Of a stretch of 64,000 bases of DNA, positions 10,763 to 22,996 are shown piece after piece. The notes under the pieces are model-generated. The model was not told where the DNA came from, made no database searches, and saw only the letters and a list, made by a program, of their open reading frames with translations. This stretch comes from Aphelocoma coerulescens. Lineage: Eukaryota > Chordata > Aves > Passeriformes > Corvidae. The position numbers and the translations under genes are program-made. The stretch spans positions 53,473,109 to 53,537,108 of the forward strand of contig NW_027184085.1 in assembly GCF_041296385.1 (NCBI RefSeq). The letters run 5' to 3'. How positions within the stretch are numbered: position 1 is the stretch's first letter; the number at the start of each line of letters is the position of its first letter.

Positions 10763-12337
10763 AATAATGTTCAGGAGTAAGTATGCAATAAAATAAAATT
10801 CTGGCCAGAAAGGAACATGTAAATGCTTTGCTCAAAACCTAACAGAGATGTCCCTCTACAGTATCTTTTGCTAAACTATTTCTAATTGCAAACATGGATT
10901 TTTGTAAAGGACTTACTCTTTACAAACAAGAAAATATTTTCATTTCTTTCTGTTCCAGTAGAAAATTATCAAGACAGGACAGAATTCTATCCATCACTAA
11001 CTTGAAACACAGATGTTATCACTGTCTTTGGATTATGTCTCGTTTCAACAGTATTTTAAAATTAATGGTATTATAACTGATTTAGTTTCATATCCAGTTT
11101 CATATCACACTCCTGCTTCAGACTGGCTCTGGTTTTAGATATTTTTATAACATATGTATTGGTACTTTAGTTTTTTACCACTGATAGGTTTCTGTTAATG
11201 CTTGACCATAACCAAGTGTTGTATTGGATCATAATATCACTCTTTCACTAGTCATTAAAATTATGAGGCATATCTTCTCCTCATGCCCCCGGTGTTTATT
11301 CCATTAAGAGGAGATGACCTTTAACTGATATAAATTTTGTTCTCAGTACTTCTGTGGGAAGGAAAAGCCTATCTTGTTAGTTTTTATATCCCATGAAAGC
11401 TGCATAAACTGCTCCATACTTTGTGGAAAAGTTGAGAGATGCAAGTTACACATTTGGAAGAGCAATACACAAAAGTCTCAGCCCTCCAAGTGCGAAGTAG
11501 GATAAATCTCCTACCAATGTCAAACAGGAGATTAAAGAATCAGGCTACCTGCAGACAGAGTAGGTGAACTAGGTATGTTATGTAGGGAAAACCAGGAAAG
11601 AAACTGCTTTTCTCTCAACTCCTGAAGTGTTGCTTCCCAGGGATCATGAGAGTTTCTCATTAAGGACTGATTTCTATGGACCCTGAAATACAATAGATGC
11701 TAATGTATTCTCCATTTAAGGGGAGAAAGGGCGCATGAGAACCTGAATGTCCAGGGTATTCCTGTACTTCTGTACTAGTGAGAAAAGGATGCCATTTTAA
11801 ACAGTGACTTGTGAGGAACTCATTAGGAGGACTGTCATAGATGATCTTAGGGTCTTCTTCTCCCTTTTCATTTGAGCACAAGGATGTTTTTCATCTCTGG
11901 CTTGGCTACTTCTGATACTAGCTAGGACATGTTTCATGGCAATCTCCGTGCTTCACGGAGGGCTAATGAAAAGACTGTTTTTTATCACATGATTATTAGC
12001 AAGTCTCTCCAGTTCTCCTGCCTCCCTCAGGGTCAAATTCTCCCCTGAAAGTGCTCTGATTATGTAAGAGATTTAAATTGGAATTCCACTGGGAAGCTGT
12101 GGCTAGCATAAAGCTGAAGAGAAAATTACTTGCGTGGCTCTGGGTAAATACAAGAAAATCATTCTCTTAAATAAATAAGTGTTTATTTTTTGTTTCCTCT
12201 GAGGTATCAGTGGTTTAATAAATACCCAACTCTAAGTTTCATTCTTAAACTGACTCACATCTTGTGCTGCTTCAATGCACTCCCCCTGCCAAATCTGAGA
12301 TAGTAAGCTTTTATGAAATAGCTACATCTCTGTGTAT
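10763..12337. other. Stretch with no feature seen
   Basis: AT-rich. No exon, LINE or LTR blocks recognised. Confidence 0.4.
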
Positions 12338-12367
12338 TATGACTAGGATCATAATGACTAGGATCAA
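12338..12367. repeat. 15-bp tandem duplication
   Basis: ATGACTAGGATCATA is followed directly by ATGACTAGGATCAAA. Confidence 0.85.
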
Positions 12368-12881
12368 AATCTGATCTTTCTAGTTCCACAAAGAGTATTC
12401 TCTTATTCTTAATGAAGTCTGAGATTACCTTCAGTTCCAACCATGAAATTAACATGACTTAGCAGCAGCAGCACCATTTTACTCCATTACTCTATGTACA
12501 CTGCATGTAGTCACTGGGCCAGACTTTAACCTTCCCAAGAAGCAACACCTCTCACCTAATCCTGTCTGTCTGGGAGGCACGTTTGTTAAAAGAAGCAGTC
12601 ATGATATATGAGAGAATCATATAATACACAATATATGGACTATTGTAATATATGTTTTGTTATTATATTAATATATGTTTTATTTTGTGCGCAGAAACCT
12701 GGGTTAGCCAGCTTTAGTAAGTCTGCCCAGCAAAAGTTTTGAGGTATAAATGTTATAGCTTATAAATGTTATAGAAGAAAGAGGGAAAAAAAAATTATTT
12801 TAGAGTTGTCTAGACTTGGATGACCAGCAGTTCCACAGGTTATATGCATTCTAGAAGAATTTAAGTAGCAGAAATGTTAGT
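12368..12881. other. Stretch with no feature seen
   Basis: An AT-only patch lies near 12605-12690. No gene is visible. Confidence 0.4.
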
Positions 12882-12936
12882 CATTAAGAAGTAATATTAA
12901 CATTAAGGAGTAATGTTAACATTAAGGAGTTACTCC
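12882..12936. repeat. 19-bp tandem repeat, about 2.9 copies
   Basis: The unit CATTAAGGAGTAATGTTAA occurs at 12882 (with two changes), 12901 and 12920 (partial). Confidence 0.85.
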
Positions 12937-15900
12937 AGGATAGTAAGCGAAGTAAGGAGTAGCAGCAGGATCACAGAGCAGGGCCATCAGAAGAAAGGTT
13001 TACATGGCATATCACAATGAGAAAGTCCTTGTACCTCTTTGTTGAACAAATGTGTTTCACTGGATTTTTGGGCTGCAAATGACCTTGATGGGATGCAGAC
13101 ATACTCCAAGTGCTCTGCTGTCTCTTTTCTGATTGGAAGCCCTGATTATGAAATGAAACCAGCTGAGAGACGATAGATTTGCTGAATGGTGCTGGCACAA
13201 TAGAGAATGCAAAATGGCTGTGTGATTTCTTAAGTAGTGGAAGTGGCAAAGAGAATTTATGCAGAATGGCACTTGATAAGCAAGCAATGAAGTAGGTGGA
13301 AGGGCAGAGTTCACTGGACCCCCAATAAAAGGTGTCAATCAACAGTTTGGTCTGCTTTAGCTGAGAGGGACAAAAGGACCTTAAAGGACAAATGAATCTT
13401 CATTGCTAGGAATGAATGGGGGAGTGCTACTCATAATTGTGAGATATATATATATACACACACACATATTTACTCTGCATCAGATGTATGAAATTAAAAA
13501 TGACAGGAGCCAAGCATGTCTGAACTTACCCGGTGATATCACTAAGCACATCATCTCTGTCTTATATGAGAATGGTCACCAGTATTTGTTACTGTTGCCT
13601 TCTGTAGTGAATGCAGTCTCCTGTTTTCTTTAGGGTGTGCTGAAAGAATTGTCTTGTCTGAGATCTTCAAGAAATAGCGAAAAAGACATGTGTTGATACA
13701 ACAAAAGTCTCAGCTGTCACACGAACTGCCAGAATTCAGGCTAGCTGTATAATTTGTGTTTTAAGCAATGCCATGCAAGTTATGTTTTCTTATGAGTAAA
13801 AGAAATTCCAGTCACATATTTAATCTTGATTTTTCATGTGTGTTTACAAATCCATGACTCTGCCTGTGCCCTGTACTTTTACTAAGGTATTAGTTTCTAG
13901 AGTGGAAGACAGAGATGCAGATTCACATCAGGGATATTTAGCCACAATAGCAAAAGAGCAATGCAAGTTTCTACCTGACAGGTAGAGAAAAATCAAAGCT
14001 GTAACAGTGATCATGCACTACTAATCACAGTGGGAAACTCTGGTAATGCAACATTTTTACAGACATAATTTTATCACTTTTCTGTGATAACTTTTTGAGA
14101 GTCCAAAAACTTTGGTTTAGCCAGTATCGGTTTTACTATTCTTAACATACTCTGTTTTGTTGTGTTTTCATTGGCCAAGATGTTGTTCTTCTATTAATAC
14201 TTTTAGATCACTCAAGAATACATTTATTTAACTTCTTCAGTCCTAGCATGGCAGGAATCACAAGCATAATTCTGTACATGGGACAATCATTTACTGTTGT
14301 TGTAGAACCTCAGTTCTGACCCAGTGGCAAATCATGTCCCACTTGTTAAAGGTAACAATACTGATGGTTAGAGCCATACAAAAGAAACATCACCAAGAAG
14401 ATGACTTCTTTAGAAACAATTTTTTCATTCTGGTTTCATCACAGTATTGAATGAAAGAAAATTGATATAAAGAACAAATTATAAGGAACAAATTTGTATT
14501 ATAATAGATTTATAGGATTCATACAAATCAGAATGATTAAATATCTCAGTTTGTGTATCTTTCTATTGGGCTCACAAGCCTTGAGCTAGTGCTGGCTGCA
14601 GAACTGTTACCTGAATTTCTCCTTCCCTAGACTACATCAGGCATTCAGCACAAAAAATATTTCAAGCATCTACCTTCAGAACCGTTTCCTACTCCATGAA
14701 CTAATCAGTTTTGTCAGACTTGTCCCAGATACATCACTATACCACTATAAATACTTAATGACTTTCTAAATTCTGTTTTTATTAGTAGTTGGACTTTATT
14801 ACTCTGCTAAATTATGGGGGAAATATAGTGATTAAACATACTTCTAAAATACACTTGCCAGTACTTCTCTAACTCTAACTTAAAAGCCTTTTCTTTGAAA
14901 AAAGTAGTATCTTTTCAAAATGCCTAAATTTTCGGCTCAGGTCTCATGAATTTCATTCACATCTTCTTAAACTGGGAAAAAGAGCAAGAAAGACAGAGAC
15001 TTAACCTGCTGAATAGATTGTCACCTACTCTAAGTGCTATTTTCTGCAGAAATTAGTAAAATGAGTTCTAGGAGATGGGGACTAGTGGAAGGGATATATG
15101 TGTCTGATTTTCTCTTTAATGGAAAGTGAATTTACAGAGGATCGAGGAAGTGCTGGGGTACATCAAAAAATGCGGGCCACTTCAGTAACTAGATGAGGCA
15201 GGAAGGTGGTAACCCTGTATCATTTGCTTTGAAGTTCCTAGGGCATCAGAGTGAAAACAAACAGATTAAACCCTTTGTCCCAGAGGAAAAAAAAAACAGA
15301 ACAAACAGCCCAGACTCATCACATTTAACTACAGAATATAACAGTACTTGGAAAAGGCAGTAATTTGGCTGCTACTGAAACTGTGTTACGGCATGTTACA
15401 CCTCTCTGTAAGCCCAGTTCAGTGATAGTAGTACAGTTCTACAGAATCCCTCCTGAAACAATGCCAAGGAGGTGGTTTACCGCACTCATGCAGACATTTA
15501 ACATAAACTTACAACGATTGCTTAAAATAGGACTTTTAAATGCCACAAGTAGACATCACTGCTCTTGCAAAGGAAGCTACATTTTATCTGCATATACAGG
15601 TTTGACTTTTTTTTGTAACTAAATGATCCTGGTATTTCAATCCCTAGGGCTGCCATTTCAAAAACTCAAGTTTAAAAATTTCATATTCTAGTCTCAGCTG
15701 AGGGGTCTGCCACAGTTTATAACTAAGGGAAGTCTTTAAACATGGAAATAAGGAAACTGGTATCCTTATTTGTACAGATTTTGAATGGTCTGGTAGGCTA
15801 CATCCAAGACTTTCTGCAACTTGACAATGCAGATGGCATAGTACTAATAGAGTATTACAGGCCAGCCCACCAGTTCCAACTCCACCCTAGACCTGCTCTG

Positions 15901-18379
15901 TATTAGTGTAATCTGCTGGACTTTTCTCTTCAGTTTTCCTGTTTTTGAAGAAAGGCTGCAGGGTAATGACTAAATCACAAACTAGAGATTAGAAAAAAAT
16001 ACGTTACAAAGGTTTGATTGCTGCTGAGCTGTATTAACTGCTCAGTTCCAAGGTAAGATATATCATATAATGTATCTGCACACCGAAGTTTTTAAAATTC
16101 ATATGAAAACCTTAGTATTCTAAATAAGTCTTGCAAGAAAATGTTCAGGTTAGAAATCCTCATGAATTGTAAAAAAGTACTATGTATTTGACTCTTGATT
16201 TTACTCTCTAGAAACTAGGTGCAAAAATACATTAAGAATTAGTCATGCCATAGAGCAAGAATAAAAATAAGAATAAATAGGACTCCTTATAGGTGCCTGC
16301 ATGTGTGTTTATAGACAGCTGCTGCTGCAAGTTGGCACTAAATGTAATTCAGCATGCAGTATAATACCTTTGTTCCTTTTCTATAAAATTAGTTCAAATG
16401 CCAGAGATTCTTAACACAAGTTTCCACTTCTGGGATCCGAAGATCAGTTTTAAATCAGGTGTTCCTGCTTCCAACTAGGGTATTAATAGCACAGATATTG
16501 TTTGTTCTTATCTATTTTTACTCCTTCTTAGAAGCCAGTTTTTAGTGTCCATGAAACACACCTTTTTTTTCCTACAAGGACTCAAGCTGCAGCCCTAGAC
16601 ATTTTCCAAGAGTCCTTTTTGCTCCAGATGTTGCACTACTTAGTAATTTCATAACAGTTCTGAGTCTTGCTTTTTAAGAATAAATGGTAGATTGTGAGCA
16701 GTGCCAAATTAAGAACAAACACTTTTCCTTGCTTTACCAGATCACAAGGAGACCTGGTGAGAACAGTAATTCAGTCCTTGGGCAGCAAGACACTTGTGTC
16801 GAAACAGACTGGAATTCTGCATAGCTTGAGCACCTGAAAATTACGTGGAAGTTTTCTCTTTTGGTCTCATTAACAGAAGTCCACTGACTTTCTCAGTATT
16901 CTGAATCATCAGCACTTCCAGCTCTCACCAATATGCTTAGAATTGGAATGCTTTATTCTAGTCCCTTGTTACTTGTGTTTACTCATTGGGAAGAATGGAA
17001 GGAACTAAAATTTCTCCAAGGAGGATTGTAATAGTAACAGTCAATAAAGCCACTGCAGACACTGAGATAAAAATTATTTCATTTAAATATGTAAACAAGG
17101 AGCTATGAAATAAATTTTATGTAGTTCTATTGGGCATGTGTAAAAGTGGATCCACAATCACATCCATTGGGGGTTGTTTACACACAACCAGACCAGCCAA
17201 CTAAGAAACAGACCCCATCTTCTGCAGGGACTGAGAAACACAGAATATTAGAGAAGCAAGAGTAAGCATAAGCAACATATTTTGGTGACACCAAACATCG
17301 CAGGATTAAAACAGAAAAAAAACACCACTCTACAGAAGCACAAACACAAATGCAGTTCTTTCCAGTAAATGCAGCTCTTGTGAACTTTTATGAGTGAAAT
17401 CTAATAAAAAAAACCACACACTAGCTCTGTAGCATATAAAAAATGAAATTCTTATAATTCATTGATACTTTAATCAATGTGATGCCTACGAGACTGGCAG
17501 TAGGAGTACCTTTAAGTACCTGTGATGCAAACATTAACTATTCACATAATTCTTAGGAGCCCATAGATTCTCAAGAGCACTGGGCTGCTTATTGATGCAG
17601 TAACAGGTTGGATTAAATGACTGGGAATGATGTGCAGGTCACAAAGCCTTTTTTCTTTCAGTGACAACACCAGCTTGAAGAACACATCACAAGCCAACAA
17701 AATTAGGAGATGTGTCAGCACCAAAAATTTGACAATAAAGAATTAAGAAGGTAAATTATTTGTCCAAACAAAACAAAGTCAGACAAATCAAACCAATTTC
17801 CTTACTTTTCAGAGGGCACATAACAACAAAGGAAAATATTCAGAAATATGTAAAATGTTGAACTTGCTACTTGGTACATCAGACTTTCCAGGGAATGACT
17901 AAGGACCACATTTGAAAAATCTAGAAATGTCTGTCAAGAATTTACCAGTCATCCAACAATCACCTGATTTCCACCTGGTTTCTTGGTTTCCTCAGAAGCC
18001 TTTTTATTTCTGACAGAATGACGGCTAAAATACTCCAATCCAAGCAACTGAAGCTACGTCTGATATGGAAGCCAGAACTTGGGAGTTACTGCTCACTTCC
18101 CAGGAGCAAACGGGGCTGACAGAAATTTGCAAGGGCCGTCTGCTAAATACAAACTAAAGCCCATTGTTTGTCATAAAATTCTTCATTTAAAATCATCTAT
18201 AATCGTGGGTGATGTTTCTTTCCTCTTCCTTAAGATACTGAATTCAGTTCAGAAAAATTAATATGCAGCTACTTCAAATAAATTTATTACTGATTAAGTC
18301 AGTTTTACTTTTAGTACAGAAATGTCAGCATCGCCAACAACCTGCAGGCCTGCAGCTACAACCTGCCAGGGGAGATCAG
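12937..18379. other. 5.4-kb gene-empty stretch with a short AT/AC microsatellite
   Basis: A compound (AT)n(AC)n microsatellite lies near 13443-13466. Overlapping minus-strand frames at 12971-13342 have no splice context or known peptide. I found no CR1, LTR or exon that I can support in the remainder. On the minus strand this could be the first intron of a gene starting at the CpG island, but that is only a possibility. Confidence 0.45.
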
Positions 18380-18585
18380 CGGAAAGGCCGAGGCAGGATC
18401 AGCACGGCTCCCTTCCTTCCCGAAGCCGCTGCATTTCTCCAGGTTAAAAGCGGGAAAAGCTGGTGGAAAAGGCCCGCGCCGGGCAGGAGGAGCGGGGCTC
18501 CCGCCGCAGGGAGCGCTCTCTCCTCAGGGCGGCACCGCGCTCCCGCCGCCGCCCGCGCCGCTCCCCCCGCACGCTGTGCCGCGCA

Positions 18586-18600
18586 CCGCCAGGTGGCGCC
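18586..18600 (+). promoter_or_regulatory. CTCF-like binding site
   Basis: CCGCCAGGTGGCGCC fits the core of the vertebrate CTCF consensus (CCASYAGRKGGCR), with a G at the third position. It sits inside the CpG island. Occupancy is not shown by sequence. Confidence 0.55.
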
Positions 18601-18634
18601 CCGCGCCCGCGCACCGGCTGCCGCGCCCCGGGGC

Positions 18635-18671
18635 AAGATGGCGACCTGAGGGTGCGCGGGAAGATGGCGGC
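18635..18671 (+). promoter_or_regulatory. Two YY1-like sites
   Basis: AAGATGGCGACC (18635-18646) and AAGATGGCGGCG (18661-18672) fit the YY1 consensus AAGATGGCGGC. The first ATG runs into a stop after three codons (ATG GCG ACC TGA). The second opens a frame of 19 codons. Both could act as upstream open frames or simply be YY1 sites. Confidence 0.55.
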
Positions 18672-18760
18672 GGGCGGGGTCGGGTTCTCCAGAACAGGCA
18701 CTGCGCCCTCGTCCTCCTGATGGCCTCCCCGCCCTTCCAGGAAGTTCCAGCTGTCAGGCT

Positions 18761-20009
18761 GCCTTGTCTGCAGCTGTCCCCCGTGTAGCTCTCCCATTCC
18801 ACTTTCATCAGCTTGTCTTGACAGCTGCTGAGGCCTCTTCCCTACCTACTTTGTAAAGCAGGGAAGTGCTAATTGCCTCAGTTTGTAAAGGGCTAGGTTA
18901 GCTACAGAGAAGAAAAAGGAATTACAAAGCTCAGTTCGTGCCAGGTTTGGCTGGTAGATGTGCTCAGTAACATGCCTGAGGTGGCCAGTTCCGCACTCCA
19001 TGTGGAAACCACCAGACCATCCCCACTGGCCAAAGCTGTTCACAGTCTGAGGAGGGGATCAAGGCTAACTGCAAAACCCCTGGACCTCTGACCTGATTTC
19101 CTCAGTTTCTTTGGTGCTTTGCAACATAATTCACAACACGAGAATCTGTACTCAAATTAGGTAGCTCCTGTGTAGGCCATGTCTGATAAAGTGTAAAACT
19201 CACCTTCATTGTCCTTGTTTGCTCACGCTGTTGAAAGACAAGCTGAGGAAGCTAACATGACCCAAATGCAACCTGATTATTGTGCAGTAAAAGTTCCTCA
19301 GACCCAAAACCAACCAACCAACCAACCAAAAACCTCTAAACCCCAGAAAACAGAGGCCATAGGGTTAGAAGTTCTCTTTTTTTCATGTAATTTTTGTAGA
19401 GTTAACTGCAGCACCTTCAGTAGACTAAACTAAATAGGAAAAAATACTAAATAAGGAACATGCACTTCATCGGAGACAAGTATAGGTCGAGTACCAAACA
19501 TAGAGTAACTTATTCCAGATGGTGTTGCTGAATGGAGTAACGTGACGTGACAATAACATCAGTGTCTTCTATCCAGTTCCTTTATAAACATATATTTTTT
19601 TTTACTAAAACAAAAGGACTAAAAGTCCTTTTGGTCTCTTTTTTCCTGGGCTTCTTCCAGAGAAATGTCCCAAAGAAGAGGACAAATTGCTCAGTAAAGC
19701 AAGTATCTCAAAGACAATTCCTTAACCTCCTTGACTGTACTGTGCTTTGGTGTTCCATTGCTGTCCTACTGGTGAGCCAGACTGTTCTGGGAACATGGTT
19801 TGCTTAGACTGGGGCTGGGGTTTTTTCCTGTGTTGCTGCTATGAGGACAAATTGCTAAGCAGGGGTTCACATGTAAAAAGCCATGCCACTCCTAAGTGTT
19901 GTAGATATATTTTTCTGTAAATGAAGGTCAGAATAACGTTATTAAAATGAAAGGTCTTTAATTTAATGAATGGTTTTCAAATATAATAATAACAAAAAGA
20001 AAACAAAGG
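18761..20009. other. Stretch with no gene seen
   Basis: Just right of the CpG island. It includes a short CCAA-rich patch near 19308-19335 (AACC units). If a plus-strand gene starts in the island, this would hold the end of exon 1 and the start of intron 1, but I cannot place a donor with confidence. Confidence 0.4.
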
Positions 20010-20345
20010 AAGATGGCAGACGTTACTAAACAAGAGGAAGCAGAGAAGGCAGAGTACTGAACACCATCTTTGCTTCGGTCCTCACTGATAAGAGCAGCCC
20101 ATACAAATCTCTGACCCAGGAGGCCAGGGTACAGGAAGGAAGGAAGGAATATTTTCCCTTGGTCAAGGAGAATTGGGTTGAGAACATCTAGGTAAACTTG
20201 ACATGTGTAAGTCCGTGGCTTCTGATGGGATACATCAATGAGTGCTGAGAGAGCTGGTGGAAACCTAGCAGTGGCTGCTCACAATCACCTTTGGAAAGTC
20301 TTGGCAGCCAGGAGAGCTCATTGGAAGTCTGTAAATCACGGCTGG
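20010..20345 (+). repeat. CR1 LINE internal fragment (ORF2, linker before RT)
   Basis: Blocks such as 'aaggcagagtactgaac', 'tctttgcttcggtcctcac' and 'gatgggatacatcaatgag' followed by 'tgctgagagagctggtgg' match the region of CR1 ORF2 between endonuclease and reverse transcriptase, in plus orientation. The fragment is broken by stops. Both ends are truncated, which is unusual because most CR1 copies keep the 3' end. Confidence 0.7.
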
Positions 20346-22131
20346 ATATCTCCTGATGTTGTGTGATACAAGTAAAACCTGTGCAAAGCACCTACATGAA
20401 GGGGGGGTCAACATGGAACTGCAGAGTTTTTCCAGCAGCTGGAGAAAACTAGAACTGAGTTTAGTGCTCTGTTCTCAGTGCACAATCTTCACATTCATGT
20501 ATTCTGTTTTCAGTAATAGACAGATATTATGCTTAAACTCCTAGGAATTTCTAAGTTACAGGCTAATTATCTGTGCACTGAGAAATATGGAATTATGGTC
20601 AGAGAAGTACCAAGAAAACAGTCTTTTCCTTTTGTACTGGTAAGTGGTATAAAGCCCCTGTACATCTTTTGGAGAAGCAGATGATTATCAAAGCAGGGGA
20701 GAGATCTAAGCAGCTATGGAAATGCAGCTGCCATTTTTCTATTAGCCATCCACACAACAAATGGTTTCTGACTTTATAGTCCTTCAGCATTGCTTGAATT
20801 TTATTACAACACAGTCTCAGTTGTTAAATAACTTCAGAGGTGTGACCTGCAAGAGTAGTTTTAGGCACAGAAGCTTGTAGTGCTCCTTGTATTGTACTTT
20901 AAAGATAAACAATATTAATCCCAGGAAAACAAAATTAAGAAATTTGCCATGCCAGGTTGAAGCAAAGATTTCATTGTCTGTCTTAATAATGTTCATTCTC
21001 TTTTGCTTAATTCCGGTCACTGGAGATGTAAAAAGAATGTAAAATATAAAGAACTATATACATTACTAGGCTTCTCCTTGGAAATCAGCTAATATGCCTG
21101 AAATATAGAGAGTCTGCTGTCTGCCTGACTAGAGAAAAGAGAAAGAAACTATTGAGAAATATATAATTTCTGTATTTTAGTAGATGCTGTTGGAATAAAG
21201 TGCAACAGTTCTAAGTGTGACTAAACTTCATACAAAAGAGTTCATTATATAATTTGTTAGAATTGAGTATGTGACAGTAGTTTCTGAGAATGTCATTCAT
21301 GAACGTGAATTTCAGCTAAATTTCCTTTAGCTGAAGTGATTTTTCACTTTCAAAAATGTGAAAACCGATAGTGGACAGCATACTTCACAAATTGTTCAGC
21401 AGAACACTAAAATACCTTTTTTAATTAGATATTGACCCACAACTGCACTCCAGAACAGAATTACAGCATTTGCTGGTCACCTGTGCTGTATTTAAGGGTA
21501 AAAAGTATTCCAATTTTCTTGACTGTAGGTCTTTGTAGGTCAAGTTAACCATGTCAGTTCATTTTGTATGGGCTGGTAAATAGCTGTTAGATAATGTCAG
21601 ATTTCAGTTCCTGCTGTGCTAGGCAGGATGCAGCCTGTTGCCCTAGGAGTCACAGGGCAAAAGTACTTCTAATTAAGATGCTGCTTTGAATCTGTTCAAA
21701 AATCCTTTTCAGAAAGGTAAGGTTTCATGTTCACTTGGTCTGTTAATAATGTCTCTACATGCATTAGGCACGCATGTGTCCATGGAGATTTATATTTCAA
21801 CAGTTGCTTGATTCATACATCCCCACAGCTAGACTTGTTAAATACAGTGAGTTTCTCATGTGTGAGCAGCTTGACAGCTGTCACTAAGCAGTGGGTTAGG
21901 GTTAATAGTACGAGCTTCAGCAAGTAGAACTTTTGTGGACATCACAGGGTTGTGATACATGGTCATGTGTTTTATATGTGTTTATATGTCCATCCTGTTT
22001 TCTTCTGCAGTAGGTCCATTGCTTGCTCTTCCTTTTTATACCATTTATATACTAGGAAGGTGGGGAGAAAACAGATGTCTTGAACTGATAGACCTGTGTG
22101 GGACATGGCCTTTTCCTGAGGCAACAGTGGA
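20346..22131. other. Stretch with no gene seen
   Basis: AT-rich with no recognisable repeat or exon. It includes a G7 run near 20401. Confidence 0.4.
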
Positions 22132-22260
22132 CTCATGGAATAGTCTGAGTTGGAAGGGACCCACAAGGATCATCAAGTCCAACTCTTAAGTGAATGGCCT
22201 ATACAAGGATCAAACCCACAATCTCAGCTTTGTTAGCAACATGCTTAACCAATCTCAAAT
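22132..22260 (-). repeat. SINE with tRNA-Ile-like head and CR1 tail
   Basis: Read on the minus strand, the left end (22196-22258) resembles a tRNA-Ile: GGTTAAGC, then TGCTAAC at the anticodon region, then a B-box-like GTGGGTTTGATCC and a closing GGCC. This is followed by a CR1 3' tail (complement of GTTGGAAGGGACC and GGATCATCAAGTCCAAC, ending near 22132). A tRNA-Ile-derived SINE with a CR1 tail is known from zebra finch and other songbirds (TguSINE1 type). The copy is diverged, with a broken A box. It is not a working tRNA gene because stems are mismatched and it is fused to the tail. Confidence 0.65.
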
Positions 22261-22996
22261 GAAGATGTGTTCCCTTGAAAACACTGCTTTCTTGAACCCT
22301 TCTTCTAACCCAAATCTTTCTAACAAAAGATCCCTTTCTGAGCTTTTGTAGTAAATATACGGGAGTATAAGACAAAACTGTACTTAAGTGTTTGAATCTA
22401 AGAAACAAACTCCAACATTCATAATTATCAGATCTACTTAAGCCACTAAGCCCATCATGTTAAAATCTAGTTTTCCCAGCCCCATTCATCTTTCTTTTCT
22501 CTCTAAGCTCAGAGATTTTTCTTTGCCTATCAGTGTTAATGTCATTTTGAATTCACTGCAAAACTAATTTGGAGGAAGTAAGGAAGGATAATGAAGCTGC
22601 GCATAACTGTATAAGAAGGTGTGAAAACTGCATAGATGCCTGCTCAATCTGGCAATGAGGTAATGGTCCTCAAGGTTTCTCTCCAGGATTCCAGGACACT
22701 AGAAGCCTTATTAAAGCCCTTGCTGAGCATGAGCTGAGACTCCTTCTCACCTCTGAAGGACTGAAATGTAGAATTTAGTGAGGGTCATGCTGTGATGTCA
22801 TATTCACTTGTAGTCCAGAATTGCACACAGCCTGACTTTGGGAAGTTTTTAGCAGTGTTTTTTCTTTACCCAAGTGAAGATATTGTTCTTCCTATGCTAC
22901 TGTCAGCCATGTCTCCCTGGAAAAGCAAAAGCAACATAGCAGTTAAACCATTTTATTAAGGACCTGCTTAAACAAACACAATTAGGTTTTCTATTG
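22261..22996. other. Stretch with no gene seen
   Basis: No exon or repeat recognised. Confidence 0.4.

Larger units (their letters stand above)
18380..18760. promoter_or_regulatory. CpG island, likely promoter, orientation unknown
   Basis: GC content and CpG density jump sharply, with many CpG dinucleotides between about 18460 and 18700, against an AT-rich background on both sides. Within it are a CTCF-like core, two YY1-like sites and a STAT-type TTCnnnGAA site (18735-18743, TTCCAGGAA). CpG islands with YY1 sites just downstream of the start mark many TATA-less housekeeping promoters. If the YY1 sites (AAGATGG orientation) follow the usual pattern, transcription would run to the right. The exon candidates I found lie to the left on the minus strand, so a bidirectional promoter is also possible. 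Several frames cross it on both strands, but all are alanine/arginine/proline-rich translations of GC repeats. The only ATG-led readings are short. Confidence 0.7.

Noticed and set aside
12971..13342. Overlapping 123- and 93-codon minus-strand frames
   Set aside because: No splice sites, no recognisable domain, and two frames open over the same bases suggests chance.
18376..18808. Six overlapping frames on both strands at the CpG island
   Set aside because: All are Ala/Arg/Pro/Gly translations of GC-rich DNA without a supported splice site or conserved peptide. The region is better explained as a promoter.
22196..22258. Functional tRNA-Ile gene
   Set aside because: The A box is degraded, stems are mismatched and the sequence runs into a CR1 tail. 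It is a SINE.
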